Below are positions 12,503 through 23,828 of a DNA stretch of 64,000 nucleotides, piece by piece. Below the pieces are notes generated by a model, which saw only the letters and a list, made by a program, of their open reading frames with translations, was not told where the DNA came from and did not search any database. The stretch comes from Karalla daura (lineage: Eukaryota; Chordata; Actinopteri; Chaetodontiformes; Leiognathidae), in contig CM055206.1 of NCBI GenBank assembly GCA_029224185.1, positions 18,547,393-18,611,392 on the forward strand, written 5' to 3'. Numbering within the stretch: the first letter of the stretch is position 1; each line of letters starts with the position of its first letter. The translations under genes were made by a program, and so were the position numbers.

Positions 12503-13329
12503 CAGCTGAGAAGGTGTCGTCTCTGGGGAAGAACTGGCACCGGCCGTGCCTGCGCTGCGAGCGCTGCAGTAAGACGCTGGCTCCCGGGAGCCACGCTGAG
12601 GTGAGAGACACGACCTGCTCAGAGCTCTGCAGACGCTGAGAGACAGAGACGCTGAGACACTGAGACACTGAGACGCTGAGACATGAGACACTGAGACACA
12701 CGAGACGCTGAGACTCTCTCTCTGTTCGCAGCATGACGGACAGCCGTACTGCCACAAACCCTGCTACGCTGTGCTGTTCGGGCCTAAAGGTATGACAGCC
12801 ATTGTTTGTGGAATCGATTAATCTGTCAGTAGTTTTATGGATTTGGATTGGTCTGTTTCTGTACAGATCTGGTGCCCTTTCATGGTTATCTGGCAACCAC
12901 ACCGAGGTTTTGACTGGGAGTTTATTGACTGAAACAGTAGAGGTTTCAGTGCAGAGAAATAAGTCAGAGTTGTTTTATTGTCAGTTCTTCCACATGTTCA
13001 TCACATACAGAGTCGACATTGCATTCAGGTCACATTTAGCATTAACACCAAGTAGCTAGTGAGCACAAAAATATAAATATGATGAGATAAAAGTAAGAAT
13101 TAAAAAGACGAGAAGAAATATTGCTCTTGTAAACTTGCAGAAAAGAGTGAAGAAGATACTGCTTTAAAATGGCACAGGTACAGAGAGATGTGTGTGAATA
13201 GAGAGAAACTGTTGCCTGTGAAAAAACAAACAAACAGCTGAGCTCTTCTCCTCTCTCTTCTCAGGTGTGAACACCGGCGGCGTGGGCAGCTACATCTATG
13301 ACGATCCGCAGGCGGAGGCCCAGCCCTGA
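6180..13329 (+). CDS. crip2: Cysteine-rich protein 2 (two LIM domains)
   Basis: Eight coding exons: 6180-6222, 10259-10353, 11331-11388, 11511-11642, 12286-12354, 12506-12600, 12732-12789 and 13265-13329. They sum to 615 bases, a 204-residue protein; human CRIP2 is close to 208. LIM1 has zinc ligands C5, C8, H26, C29, C32, C35, C53 and C57. LIM2 has C123, C126, H144, C147, C150, C153, C171 and C175. Each LIM is followed by a glycine-rich GVNxGGxGSYxY block. The start MASKCPKCDKTVYF and the end matching CRIP2 fix the identity against CRIP1 (one LIM) and CRIP3. LIM-only adaptors of this family bind partners in the cytoplasm and nucleus, notably in vascular and cardiac cells. The exon pattern repeats for each LIM, showing internal duplication. 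No lesion seen. Confidence 0.97.
6238..6294. repeat. (CT)n microsatellite in crip2 intron 1
   Basis: Pyrimidine tract starting 15 bases after the first donor site. With the (GA)n tract just before exon 1, it brackets the first coding exon with complementary purine and pyrimidine runs. Confidence 0.9.
8128..9172. repeat. (CTGT)n array with a 307-base higher-order repeat
   Basis: About one kilobase of CTGT/CTGC tetranucleotides in crip2 intron 1. A non-repeat cassette (TCACTGGTTGTG followed by a TTCAAGGTGCCCCTGCTGCC block) recurs within it. The cassettes at 8569 and 8876, and those at 8754 and 9061, are both 307 bases apart, so a 307-base unit has duplicated in tandem. Long open frames here (polyCys/Leu/Ser/Val, or polyArg/Gln/Thr/Asp on the other strand) are repeat artefacts. 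Confidence 0.9.
9708..10250. repeat. Two (GT)n tracts and a (TCC)n tract before crip2 exon 2
   Basis: (GT)n at 9708-9738 and 9982-10058, then (TCC)17-like at 10200-10250. The TCC run ends eight bases before the exon 2 acceptor and forms its polypyrimidine tract. Confidence 0.9.
10789..10862. repeat. (CA)n microsatellite, crip2 intron 2
   Basis: About 37 uninterrupted CA units in the intron between the two exons of LIM1. Confidence 0.95.
11464..11504. repeat. (TG)n tract abutting crip2 exon 4 acceptor
   Basis: Most of the short 122-base intron 3 is (TG)n, ending six bases before the acceptor at 11509-11510. A purine-rich GAG run at 11711-11775 follows in intron 4. Confidence 0.9.
12219..12262. 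repeat. (TTATC)n pentanucleotide repeat
   Basis: Eight or so TTATC/TTACC units in crip2 intron 4, shortly before exon 5. Confidence 0.85.
12420..12501. repeat. (TG)n tract filling crip2 intron 5
   Basis: About 40 TG units occupy over half of the 151-base intron 5 and run to within four bases of the exon 6 acceptor AG at 12504-12505. There is no ordinary polypyrimidine tract. Confidence 0.95.
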
Positions 13330-14778
<1,449 letters not shown>

Positions 14779-16915
14779 ATGTTGGACGGATCCCCGGATC
14801 ACAGCGACGAGGCCGAGAACAACAACCCGATGTCGGTGCGGGTTCCCGGCAGCGATGGGCTGATCAACAAGGCCAGGCTGCTGAAGAAAGGAGGCAGGAA
14901 GCTGCGCAGCTGCCACCAGCAGAAAGCCCCGAGGAGCAGCGCCAGCTCCAGGCTGCAGCCCGACCACAACAACAACAACACCTCCTCCTCCTCTACCACC
15001 ACCTCCTCCTCCTCCTCCTCCAGCCAGGCGCCTCCGAACAGAGCTGCTGCCCAGCCCAGGACCCAGATCCAGGCGGGTTCCCAGAGCCTCCAGAACCTCA
15101 GACAAGGAGCCAAGAAAGAGGTACTGGCCAGAGTAGAGGTCCTGGAGGGACCTAGAAGGGCGGATGTACGGATGGATGTTGTGTATAGATGGATGAGGGC
15201 TGCGCCAAAAGTTATTTTTGTAGTTACAAAATGATGCAGAAAAATCAAAACGGACAAAAGAAATCTTTATTTGCTTCTTTTGTCCTAAATGCAACAGGAT
15301 TCATTTCTGTGTCACAGAGACTAGAGAAACCAGAACCAGATTTCCTTGTAAGCAGCTGAGAGTGGAGAGTTCTGATCTGACTTCTTAAACATCATTGTCT
15401 AAAGCCAGTTTGCTTAAATCACTTAATAAAATAGCCGTTGTTTATTTCAGTAATAGATTAATGGCTGTTCAGTTGATTAGTTGTTGGGACTTATGATAGG
15501 ATGGTGAATGGATAGATGACTGGTAGCAACCTGGACATATGTGAAATTTGTGTGAAATTTTTTTGTAACATTTAGACCAAACATCTCACCAGTGAAGCTG
15601 AAAGTGAGGGTTGTAAGCTCCAGCCAGGGTTTACCACCATCAGACGACCTACCTGAGGCAGTCTGAGGCGGCGCAGCTGACAAACCATTTTGTGATGAGA
15701 GGAAGATGCACACTTCCTCTTTTTGCAGAAAGGCTGGTGTGTAAACAGCTGATGCAACTCTGCATCACGTTGAGTCACGTTTCACGCTCCCACAGTCTGT
15801 AGTGACCGGGGAGCAGACGAGGACCAGACCCATGAAGTTACACTACGAGGAACTTATTGTCTTAGTATTTTATGTTGTTTGGGAATCTGCAGTTGTGACA
15901 CAGTGTATGACAGACATCATGTGTTGGAAAGATTCATCGACGCTACACACTTTCAGCACCACATTCCATTTATTTTTAAGAGAAGAATTTGTGTCTTTGC
16001 TCCTCAATCCTCAGCCTCTGATTCCAGCTCCGACAAATGAAGCTGGATGTTTATGCAAGTCAGAGCTACGAAGCTCTAATGACAAAAGTCATGATAACTA
16101 ATGTTAAGTTATGTGAGGTCAAATAAAGCAAGGTCGGGTGAAGTCACATTAAGTTATATAAAGTCATGCAATCACAGTAAAGCCTACATGTGGTTGCCAG
16201 GTAAGCCTGAAAGGAGCCAGATCTACCTCAAACTAGTATAACGTAGAGCTGTAGACTACGCTGGGTCAGTGTTCCACAGCTGCAATATAAGCATCCATTC
16301 AACCTTTGCAGGTCCTTTAAACAGACCTGTTTACATATGTTTTATATGAGACTGCTCACATCAACAGTATGTGAGCAGTCAGTAATCTCAATGAGACAGA
16401 TGGTCTGAGTCTGTTTGTCTCTGTTTCTGTAGCTGCTGAAATCCAAAGGTGGGCGACTGGAGCGAGGGGTCGCCCAGCCGGGGGTGCAGCCGTCCCGCAG
16501 CCAGGCCTCGCACGGCGCCCCCGCCCGAGGCCACGCCCCCGCCCGAGGCCACGCCCCCGCCCGAGGCCACGCCCCCGCCTCTGCAAAGAGGCTGGACACC
16601 ATCGTCCCGGGGAAGCCCGGCGGCCCCCGCCCGTCTCCGCTCCGAGAGCAGAAGAAACCCCTCCACGCCAATGTGAAGGTCCTGAACGCAGCGCCGGCCG
16701 AAGCCCCGCCCCCTGAAGCCACGCCCCCCGAGTACCTCAAAGATGGCGACAAGGTGTACGCCGGCCCCAAGTTCAGCGAGCCGCCCTCGCCCAGCGTCCT
16801 GCCCAAGCCGCCCAGTCACTGGGTGGGCGAGGACGGGCCGCGGCCCAGCAGCCACAGCCGCGAGCAGATGACTGTCCACCTCAAGTCTCTGCTGAAGGTC
16901 CAGGACGCGTCCTGA
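14779..16915 (+). CDS. pnrc1: Proline-rich nuclear receptor coactivator 1
   Basis: Two exons, 14779-15120 and 16433-16915, give 274 residues. The junction reads AKKE|LLKSK, matching the KEVLKSK region of PNRC1. The C-terminal signature is complete: YAGPKFSEPPSPSVLPKPP from residue 223 (an SH3-type proline motif), then SHW, then LKSLL at 264-268, the LxxLL-like nuclear-receptor box. PNRC proteins bind nuclear receptors and, through the same C-terminal region, the mRNA decapping machinery. The length favours PNRC1 over the shorter PNRC2. Exon 1 is basic with Asn and Ser/Thr homopolymers. Exon 2 carries an exact 18-base repeat three times at 16517-16570, coding APARGH each time. No stop or frameshift seen. 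Confidence 0.92.
16517..16570 (+). repeat. Coding 18-base tandem repeat in pnrc1
   Basis: Three identical units of GCCCCCGCCCGAGGCCAC, in frame, each giving Ala-Pro-Ala-Arg-Gly-His. A partial fourth unit follows. Copy number could vary between individuals. Confidence 0.95.
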
Positions 16916-18600
16916 CCGCCGGACAGGCCGGGGGCCCCCGGGGGCCCGGGGGACGCAGACATCAGGAGAATTGGCACCGAGTTCAAGATTTCAAGTTTGG
17001 CCTTTAACACACTGCAACACACCGTCAGGAGCTGGTAGCTGTAGTGCAGCTTCTCAGAGACGTGGCTGGACGTCCCACCAGAGCTGTCCTGTGTCCGTCC
17101 AGAGTGTGTCCTGTCCTCAGTGGACGGAGGGAAGGTGTCGGTGGCGTCTCCTGTTTACATGGTTTAAAGTGAAGACGTCACTCGGCGTGCGTGCATGCAT
17201 GCGTGTGTGTGTGTGCGTGCGTGCGTGCGTGTGTGTGTGTGTGTGTGTATGTGTGCGTGTGTGTGTGTGTGGACACTTGACGAGGCAGCTCCTCTCCTCA
17301 GAGCTTTTGTGTGTGTACAGAATATATCGTGAGCATATATTTGTGTATATCTTTAGTTATTTTAAACTGAGATTCTACTTTTGTTACTGAGGTTTTTTTT
17401 TCTTTTCCAAGAAAATCAAAGAAAACAATTTTGAGAAAAAAAATTCCCTGCAAACTGAGGCACTTTGTCCCGGCTCCTTCAGGGTGAGGCGCGGGACAGG
17501 ACAGACTCTCCTCTTTTTCTTTCTTTTTTAACTGGTTTGCACTGACCACTTACATCAGGAATCGGCTCCCAGAGCTGGACCAGACACTCTGAAGAATCCA
17601 CCAGCCGACTCCTCCCCGGGGAGGAGCTCCTGGGAGCCTGGAATCAGGGAGGTGAAGAAGAGGAGGTGAGGAAGGAAGAAGAGTCGTGGGCAGCTGCTGC
17701 AGCACTCGTCCCTGCCCGGAGACGAGGGACGCCGTCTTGGACCCTGTCTCTGCTGTGTCCTCTGAGCCTGCTGTGAAGCAGCTGCTAGTCGTCTCCAGGC
17801 ATCAGTGTCTCTGCTGCCAAACATTTGCACGTGTCCAGCGTTTTAGAGTGAGGATGTGCTGCTTCCGTCTCTTTTTATGCCATTATGATGTTGAAGCGGT
17901 TCGGACGTGACGGTCTGCCACCTGTAGCAGGTATTTTAAAGTCTTTTTCATTGTTTTATACATAGATAAAAAGCCGACTCGATCCGTGAAGAGAGGAATC
18001 TTTGGTTGCCAGCTATCAAACAGAGAACAGGACGAGCAGCACTGAGGGGCATTCGTTTTGTATTTCTGAGCTGACTCACCTGTTGGTGGTTACACTGAAG
18101 AGTGGAGACAACGTACGTCCAACTCCATTTATTAACGTAGAACTCTGTATGGATGAAAGCCTTTTCTGCTTTTGTTTGTTTTTCTCAAAGACGAGCTTTG
18201 TGATGTGGCTTGCAGCGTCATGTCTGGTCCCTCTGGCTTCTCTGAGCCAGCAGCTCGTCGTTGTCGGCTCAGACGCACCTGCCGGCTCACCTGGGACGTC
18301 ACATCAGTGGAAGCTGTGCTGCCGAGGCGAAAATGACCCAACGCATTGCAGTGTTGTCAAATCATCATTCCAGTTCTCAGAACGTATTCAGTGACGCGTG
18401 TTCATGCCCCAGTTCAGTTCAAAGGAACTCATTTGTTTTATGAAATGTTTCATAACTGCGGCACCTTGTCTAATTGTTCACCTGCCGTGCGTTTTGTTGT
18501 TGTGCGATGTTGAACACGACAACGTGAAATGCCAGAGGTGTGACGATTGAAGAGGGCGCCGTAAACTAAAAGTCCTATTAAAACATTGGTTACTCCCTTT
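16916..18600 (+). other. pnrc1 3' untranslated region
   Basis: Untranslated sequence with a (GT)n tract near 17195-17272. An ATTAAA polyadenylation signal lies at 18577-18582, followed by a GT-rich stretch (GTGGTGTGTCTG). This probably marks the transcript end. Confidence 0.55.
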
Positions 18601-19438
18601 AATGTGGTGTGTCTGTCCTTCTGTGTCCAATTTACCTTAAAATGTGTAAATTATTGTGAATGTTGTGTTTTAGGTCAGAGGCTGGAAAAATAACACAAGC
18701 AAAGCAATGACTCCAAAGGCTTTGTAGTGCACGTCGGTGGCAGCAACAGCTAGTAAGATGTTCCTTCAGTTTCAACGTTACGACTGTAAAACCTGAACAA
18801 AGATCACTGAGATCAGACTCTGCAGCTGCATCATCTGAACCGTGGTCCAGCCATAGTCAATATCTCTATCTGCAATAACAAAATCTGTGAAGGAAAATCA
18901 AGGAACAAAACAGCTTTAAGAGGTGGGCGGGGCAATGCGAGCTCATTAGCATTTAAAGGGAAAGGCACTAAAACGAGCGTCCAGAGCAGGGCTGGAGTGG
19001 AATACCAGAATGCCAGCTGTTTCAGTGATAATGTGTAAGATTATGTTACATTTGGAACTTTGGCTTTTTGACACTTTTATCCAAAGTGGCTTATAACTGA
19101 GGGACAGTATTAGTGCTTACAGTGCAACAAGAGGCCATAGTTGGGCTGAGAGACAGGAAGATAGACAGGCAAGAATGTTTTTTTAAGAGGAGAAAAGGAA
19201 AGGACGAGCTCCCAGCACAATGCCCGTAAAACCAGATGATGTAAGAGTCCCGTCTGTTGTAAAGCTGAGAGGGTGACGACACTGTTGGCTAAATGTCAAA
19301 AAACAGGAACGTCTGTCTTCACAAATTCACCATGTTTCCATAAGAACAATTTTGCAGCAATCAGGAAGTTAAGGATGCTTTTTGGTTTGACACAGAGCGG
19401 CTCAGAGAGCGATATTAGGAGGAGAAGACTCAGGCAGG
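18601..19438. other. Intergenic, promoter side of gene B
   Basis: No gene seen. The 60 bases before the gene B start codon are almost the same as those before gene C at 23771-23828, so both first exons share their proximal promoter through duplication. Confidence 0.5.
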
Positions 19439-20135
19439 ATGGTTGAGTTCCCCTGGATCAGAATGTCTTTGTTCCTGGCACTGCTGCTTCACCTTCCAGG
19501 TAAGGACACGTGGAGAGAAAGACGAGTGGAGTCGGAGCAGATTTCTGTCTCATTCATTGTTCAGAGTTGGACCAATGATCACAGCTCAGGTCTCTGTCCC
19601 AGCAGCAGTGACTGGACTCCGATCGACTGTCAGACATGGAGCTGAAGCCACCTTGACTTGTAGCAGTGTGGGAACTGAGCAGGACGCATGTCGTACCACT
19701 AACTGGTTCTTCTATCCCAGTGGATCAAAACTAGCATTTCTTCTGATCAATGATGGACAGTTTGGGTCCAGAGCTGACCCGCGCAGGCTGAGACTCACAG
19801 AAAACTGTTCTCTGGTCGTAAAGAACGTCTCACTCCAGGATGGCGGTATTTACCAGTGCGAAACTCCAGGAAGTTCTCTTGTTAATATTGATCTGTTTGT
19901 TGTTGGAGGTGAGTGATTACATCACAGCGTTTACAGTCTAATCTGTCGTTTTAGGACAATAGCGACATGGTCCGGCACGTTTCCAGTCTGACACCAATTT
20001 GTATCTATTTTTCAAAAATATTTCAAATGTATATTTATACAAACACTCAGTGTGTTCAGAAATGGAAAGTGGCACAAAGGATGTCAAAGAAAACACAGTA
20101 ACTGAAAAAAACTTTCTCATTGTGTGTGTGTGTGT

Positions 20136-20203
<68 letters not shown>

Positions 20204-20816
20204 GAGCAGACCCTGTTGATTCTGTAACTAATCTCTAGTAACTCCCTGTTGATGATGAAACACATTTCATCTAGTAGCTGATCCTGTTTGTAGAGCACCT
20301 TAATGAAGCTCTGGTATGTTGCTCCTCTCACCAGTGGCTGAACAGGAGGAGGGCGACAGGCTGACGCTGTCCTGCTCTGTGTCGACATATGATCAGTGTG
20401 AGCACACAGTGAAGTGGCTGTATGCTGGTGAAGAGGTGGACACAGTCCTCAAACCCCTGAAGTCCTCACAGTCTAATTGCTCAGAGACTGTGACGTATCG
20501 TAGCTCTGATCTCAGGATTAATTCAGTGAGTCTGGAGTTGTTCTCATGTAATGTGACTGATCGTCACACTAGAAAAGTGAAGCTGTTTGGCCTCAGATCT
20601 CAGTCCTCAGAGGAGAAACCAGGTGAGATTAGGATGACTTGTTACAATCCTACCTCGTGCTGATGCAACAAACATTACACAGTCAAACATTGCATCAGTC
20701 GTTCCTATTGTACAACTCGCTGGTTTGTTGTTTTGTTGCTGGTTTAGGGGAAGAGACAACCACAACAAAGACAAAAACAACAACAACCATCACCGCAGGT
20801 GAGGAACAAAGGTTCA

Positions 20817-20863
<47 letters not shown>

Positions 20864-22233
20864 CATGTATACAATCGTTGATCATTTCACGTCAATTCAC
20901 TGTTTCAAGTCAGAGGTGTTGCCCTCTCTTAGTTGGAGTGAGACTGAAAAACAAAAAAAAAAGTTTTTTTTCATAAATCACAATCAAGTAAATAAATGTA
21001 GAAATGTATCAGCAATAAATGTAGGAATATATAGAAAATCTAATTACTTATTTTAGAAATACCAAAATTAATGAGTACATAAAGGTAGAAATAACTAAAC
21101 AGATGGAAAATATATTAATAGCCTTTTACACTTCTAAAACATAGAAGTGCTTTAACATATATATAAATTTGTACAGTGCTCACAATACAACACGGTCAAG
21201 TCATTTTAACGCCACGACTATAAACAAAGCAATGAGACCTCTGATCTCTGGAGAGGTCAGAGGTTTTGTTGTCATAAGGAAGTAGTGACTCATACTTCAT
21301 TTTTTTTCATTTTAACAATTTCTCAAATAATCGCTTTAAACATTTCTAAAGCATTCACGGTGTGCAAAACATCTCAACCGTGTGCTAACATGCTAATATG
21401 GCTAATTTGCATCAAATACACTGCAGATGAGTCACTGTTGACCAGAGTCTGGGGCCGTTTCTCAACACCAAAGTCGAAGAGCACTGGGACCATTTCACAT
21501 CTGAACCTCACCTCTCACGTTTCCATGTTACCTGCTGCTCCACAGCTGCTCCAGGTGGTCCAGGCTGTTCTGCTGTTGACTTGGTGATGCTGGTGATGCG
21601 TGTGGCTGAGCTGCTCCTCATCACTGTGATCACTGTTCTCCTCTTCAGAGCTGCAGGTGAGAAACTTCAGGCCAACCTTTGTTCACAGGGACCAAGTCAA
21701 AGCTACGTTTGGAGCTGAAATGTTGCTCTGTGCTTTATTTTCCAGGGAGGCAGAGAGCAGCGGAGGACAACACTGTGAGTGGAGAATAAAGGAGTGATGA
21801 GAAGCTGCTGGTGGAGCTGTTCATGTTCCTGGAGCTCACTGTCCATGTCTCACTGTGTGTGTCTGTGCAGGCTTTACAACCACTAGGACACAGAGCAGTG
21901 ATGCGTTCAGGAGCAGCAGACAGTCAGGTAAAGATGCCATCAGACAGCAGCTGATGGTGCCTTCAGGTTCCACTGACTACATCAGAGTTTAGCCTGGAGG
22001 AACATCTGGGAGTTTGGGAACCTTTGGGGCTGATTCTCCTACAAGTAGAAGTAACTGATGGTGCGTTCAGGGACCGTCAGGTTGTTTTGTAGCTGCTTGT
22101 TTTGAATGTGTGTCAGTGATGTGAAAGCTGCCAGTTAAAGTGTGTCGCAGTGTGTGCGTGTTTGTATTGTATTTCACAGCAGAATAATAACAAACCTGAA
22201 GGTGATGCTACAGTATCTTATGAGAACTTCTGA
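19439..22233 (+). CDS. Gene B: two-Ig receptor with Arg-containing membrane span
   Basis: Exons: signal peptide 19439-19499 (MVEFPWIRMSLF), Ig1 19603-19908, Ig2 20335-20622, Thr-rich stalk 20748-20798, membrane 21546-21656, tail 21746-21774, 21871-21927 and 22183-22233. Total 317 residues, all phases consistent. Ig1 has the canonical Cys pair plus extra cysteines (DACRTTNW, TENCSL) and DGGIYQC. Ig2 has HTVKWLY and NCSETVTYRSS. The membrane span LVMLVMRVAELLLITV has Arg and Glu three residues apart, as in receptors that pair with ITAM adaptors such as DAP12 or FcR gamma. The tail ends in VSYENF, a YxN-type SH2 site and not a canonical ITIM. It is a tandem duplicate of gene C in its 5' half. 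Family name uncertain; CD300, DICP and NILT are alternatives. Confidence 0.82.
20120..20201. repeat. (TG)n microsatellite in gene B Ig1-Ig2 intron
   Basis: Long TG run interrupted once by AG. A (CA)n tract at 20817-20861 follows the stalk exon of the same gene. Confidence 0.95.
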
Positions 22234-23008
22234 GACTCCTCGGCCTCTGTCCCTCTCCACTGCTCTACAACATGGGCCTCCACTCTCTGGAGGAGCCACG
22301 CTCAGTTCAAGCCCCTCAGGCTGAGGAGAGTGGTGAAGTCTGAGATCGTTTGCTCTGAAGTGTTTGGAATGGAATGGATGATCTGTCCTGAGAGAGCCAG
22401 TGACAGCTTCCTCTTTATTTACCACTGAACCTGTAAATAGCAACCAGCTAAGCAGCTTACTCTATTTCTTCTTCATCATCAAAGCCACATGTTCAAGTCT
22501 TTTTTTCTTTCTTTCCTGAGGTACCAGGACAGACTCTTCATTACTGTAGATCTTGTTTTGTGCCATCGTTTGGTCCCTCAGAAGACTATCATGTTGCATA
22601 ACAACATATTATTGAGTGTGTTACTAAACTGATTCTGTACAGGCACAATGCTAATATTTGATGTTTAATTGTATGGTTAAATGGATTAAAGCTCACCCAG
22701 TGACTGGGCAGCCTGCAGTAGGACGCTCTATGACTGTATCTCTGTTCCCTCAGATTAAAAAGAGTTCATAAAACCTCTGCACACCTGGAAATACATTTAT
22801 GAGTTCAGTGTGCAACACACACACACACACACACACACACAGAGGAAGCACCATCACAATGACAGTCACTGTTGTCACTGAGTCTAATCTGTTCGATCTG
22901 GATGCTACGTGTTCACATGCTGATCGCTCACTGGTTCACCCCGGTCATGTTCCCGTTAACTCGTCATGCAGACCTATTTCCTTCACTTCTGGCTCAGGTT
23001 TTTTTTGC

Positions 23009-23052
<44 letters not shown>

Positions 23053-23828
23053 AGCATTTGTGACACTTTTGATGAGGTCACAACAGTTCATCACAGCTTT
23101 AAAGGGGGACTATCTTGACAGCTGAGACTTGTCCAAAGGCAGATTGAGTACACACGATACCTGCCCGTCCATCACAAAGCCTGTCTCGGACTTCCCTGGA
23201 AACCTGACCTGCCTCTCTGTCCAAAACTGCCTCTTTATGTTTCTGTTCATTTCACATTTATTCCGTTTATTGTTTGTTGCATTCAGGTCCGACCCTGCCC
23301 TCCAACTGCTCAGCTCCAGCACCAGGAGTTAATTCTTTAACTTTTGACATGGGTTTTCTTTAAAATCCTTCTGTGAAACAAACTGCTCCGTAAGGGAAGT
23401 TGTGATCGGTGACCTTTGACCCTGCCAGTTTCTCCTTGCTGTTGTCGTTGCCGATTGATTAATGATCGAAGAGCCTAACCTGCTGTGAAACTGTAAGGAT
23501 GGACACCCGTCTTCACAAAGTCCCCATGTCTTAAGAAACTTCACAAGTTGTCTGCAACAATCAGGAAGTGACAGAGCCCTGCGGAAGGATGATGCCATTT
23601 CCTCATTTCTTCACATAACACACAGCACATCACCGACTGAAGTTAAATGGAACGAAAAACATCGTCAGAAGAGTATCTGCTTTCACAAATCCACCAGTTT
23701 ACAAATAACAGCCTTGCAACAATCAGGAAGCAAAAGGGCGCTGAGGAAAACCAATGCAATTTCTCCCTGTCTTTGATTGACACAGAGCGGCTCACAGAGC
23801 GATGTTAGGAGGAGAAGACTCAGGCAGG
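22234..23828. other. Gene B 3' region and spacer to gene C
   Basis: The first ~140 bases are 3' untranslated sequence shared with genes G and H. Microsatellites: (CA)n at 22815-22841 and (GT)n at 23009-23050. The last 60 bases repeat the gene B proximal promoter. No other gene seen. Confidence 0.6.

Noticed and set aside
16342..16879. Long minus-strand frames rich in Gly, Ala and Arg
   Set aside because: They are antisense to the pnrc1 second exon and arise from its GC-rich repeats.
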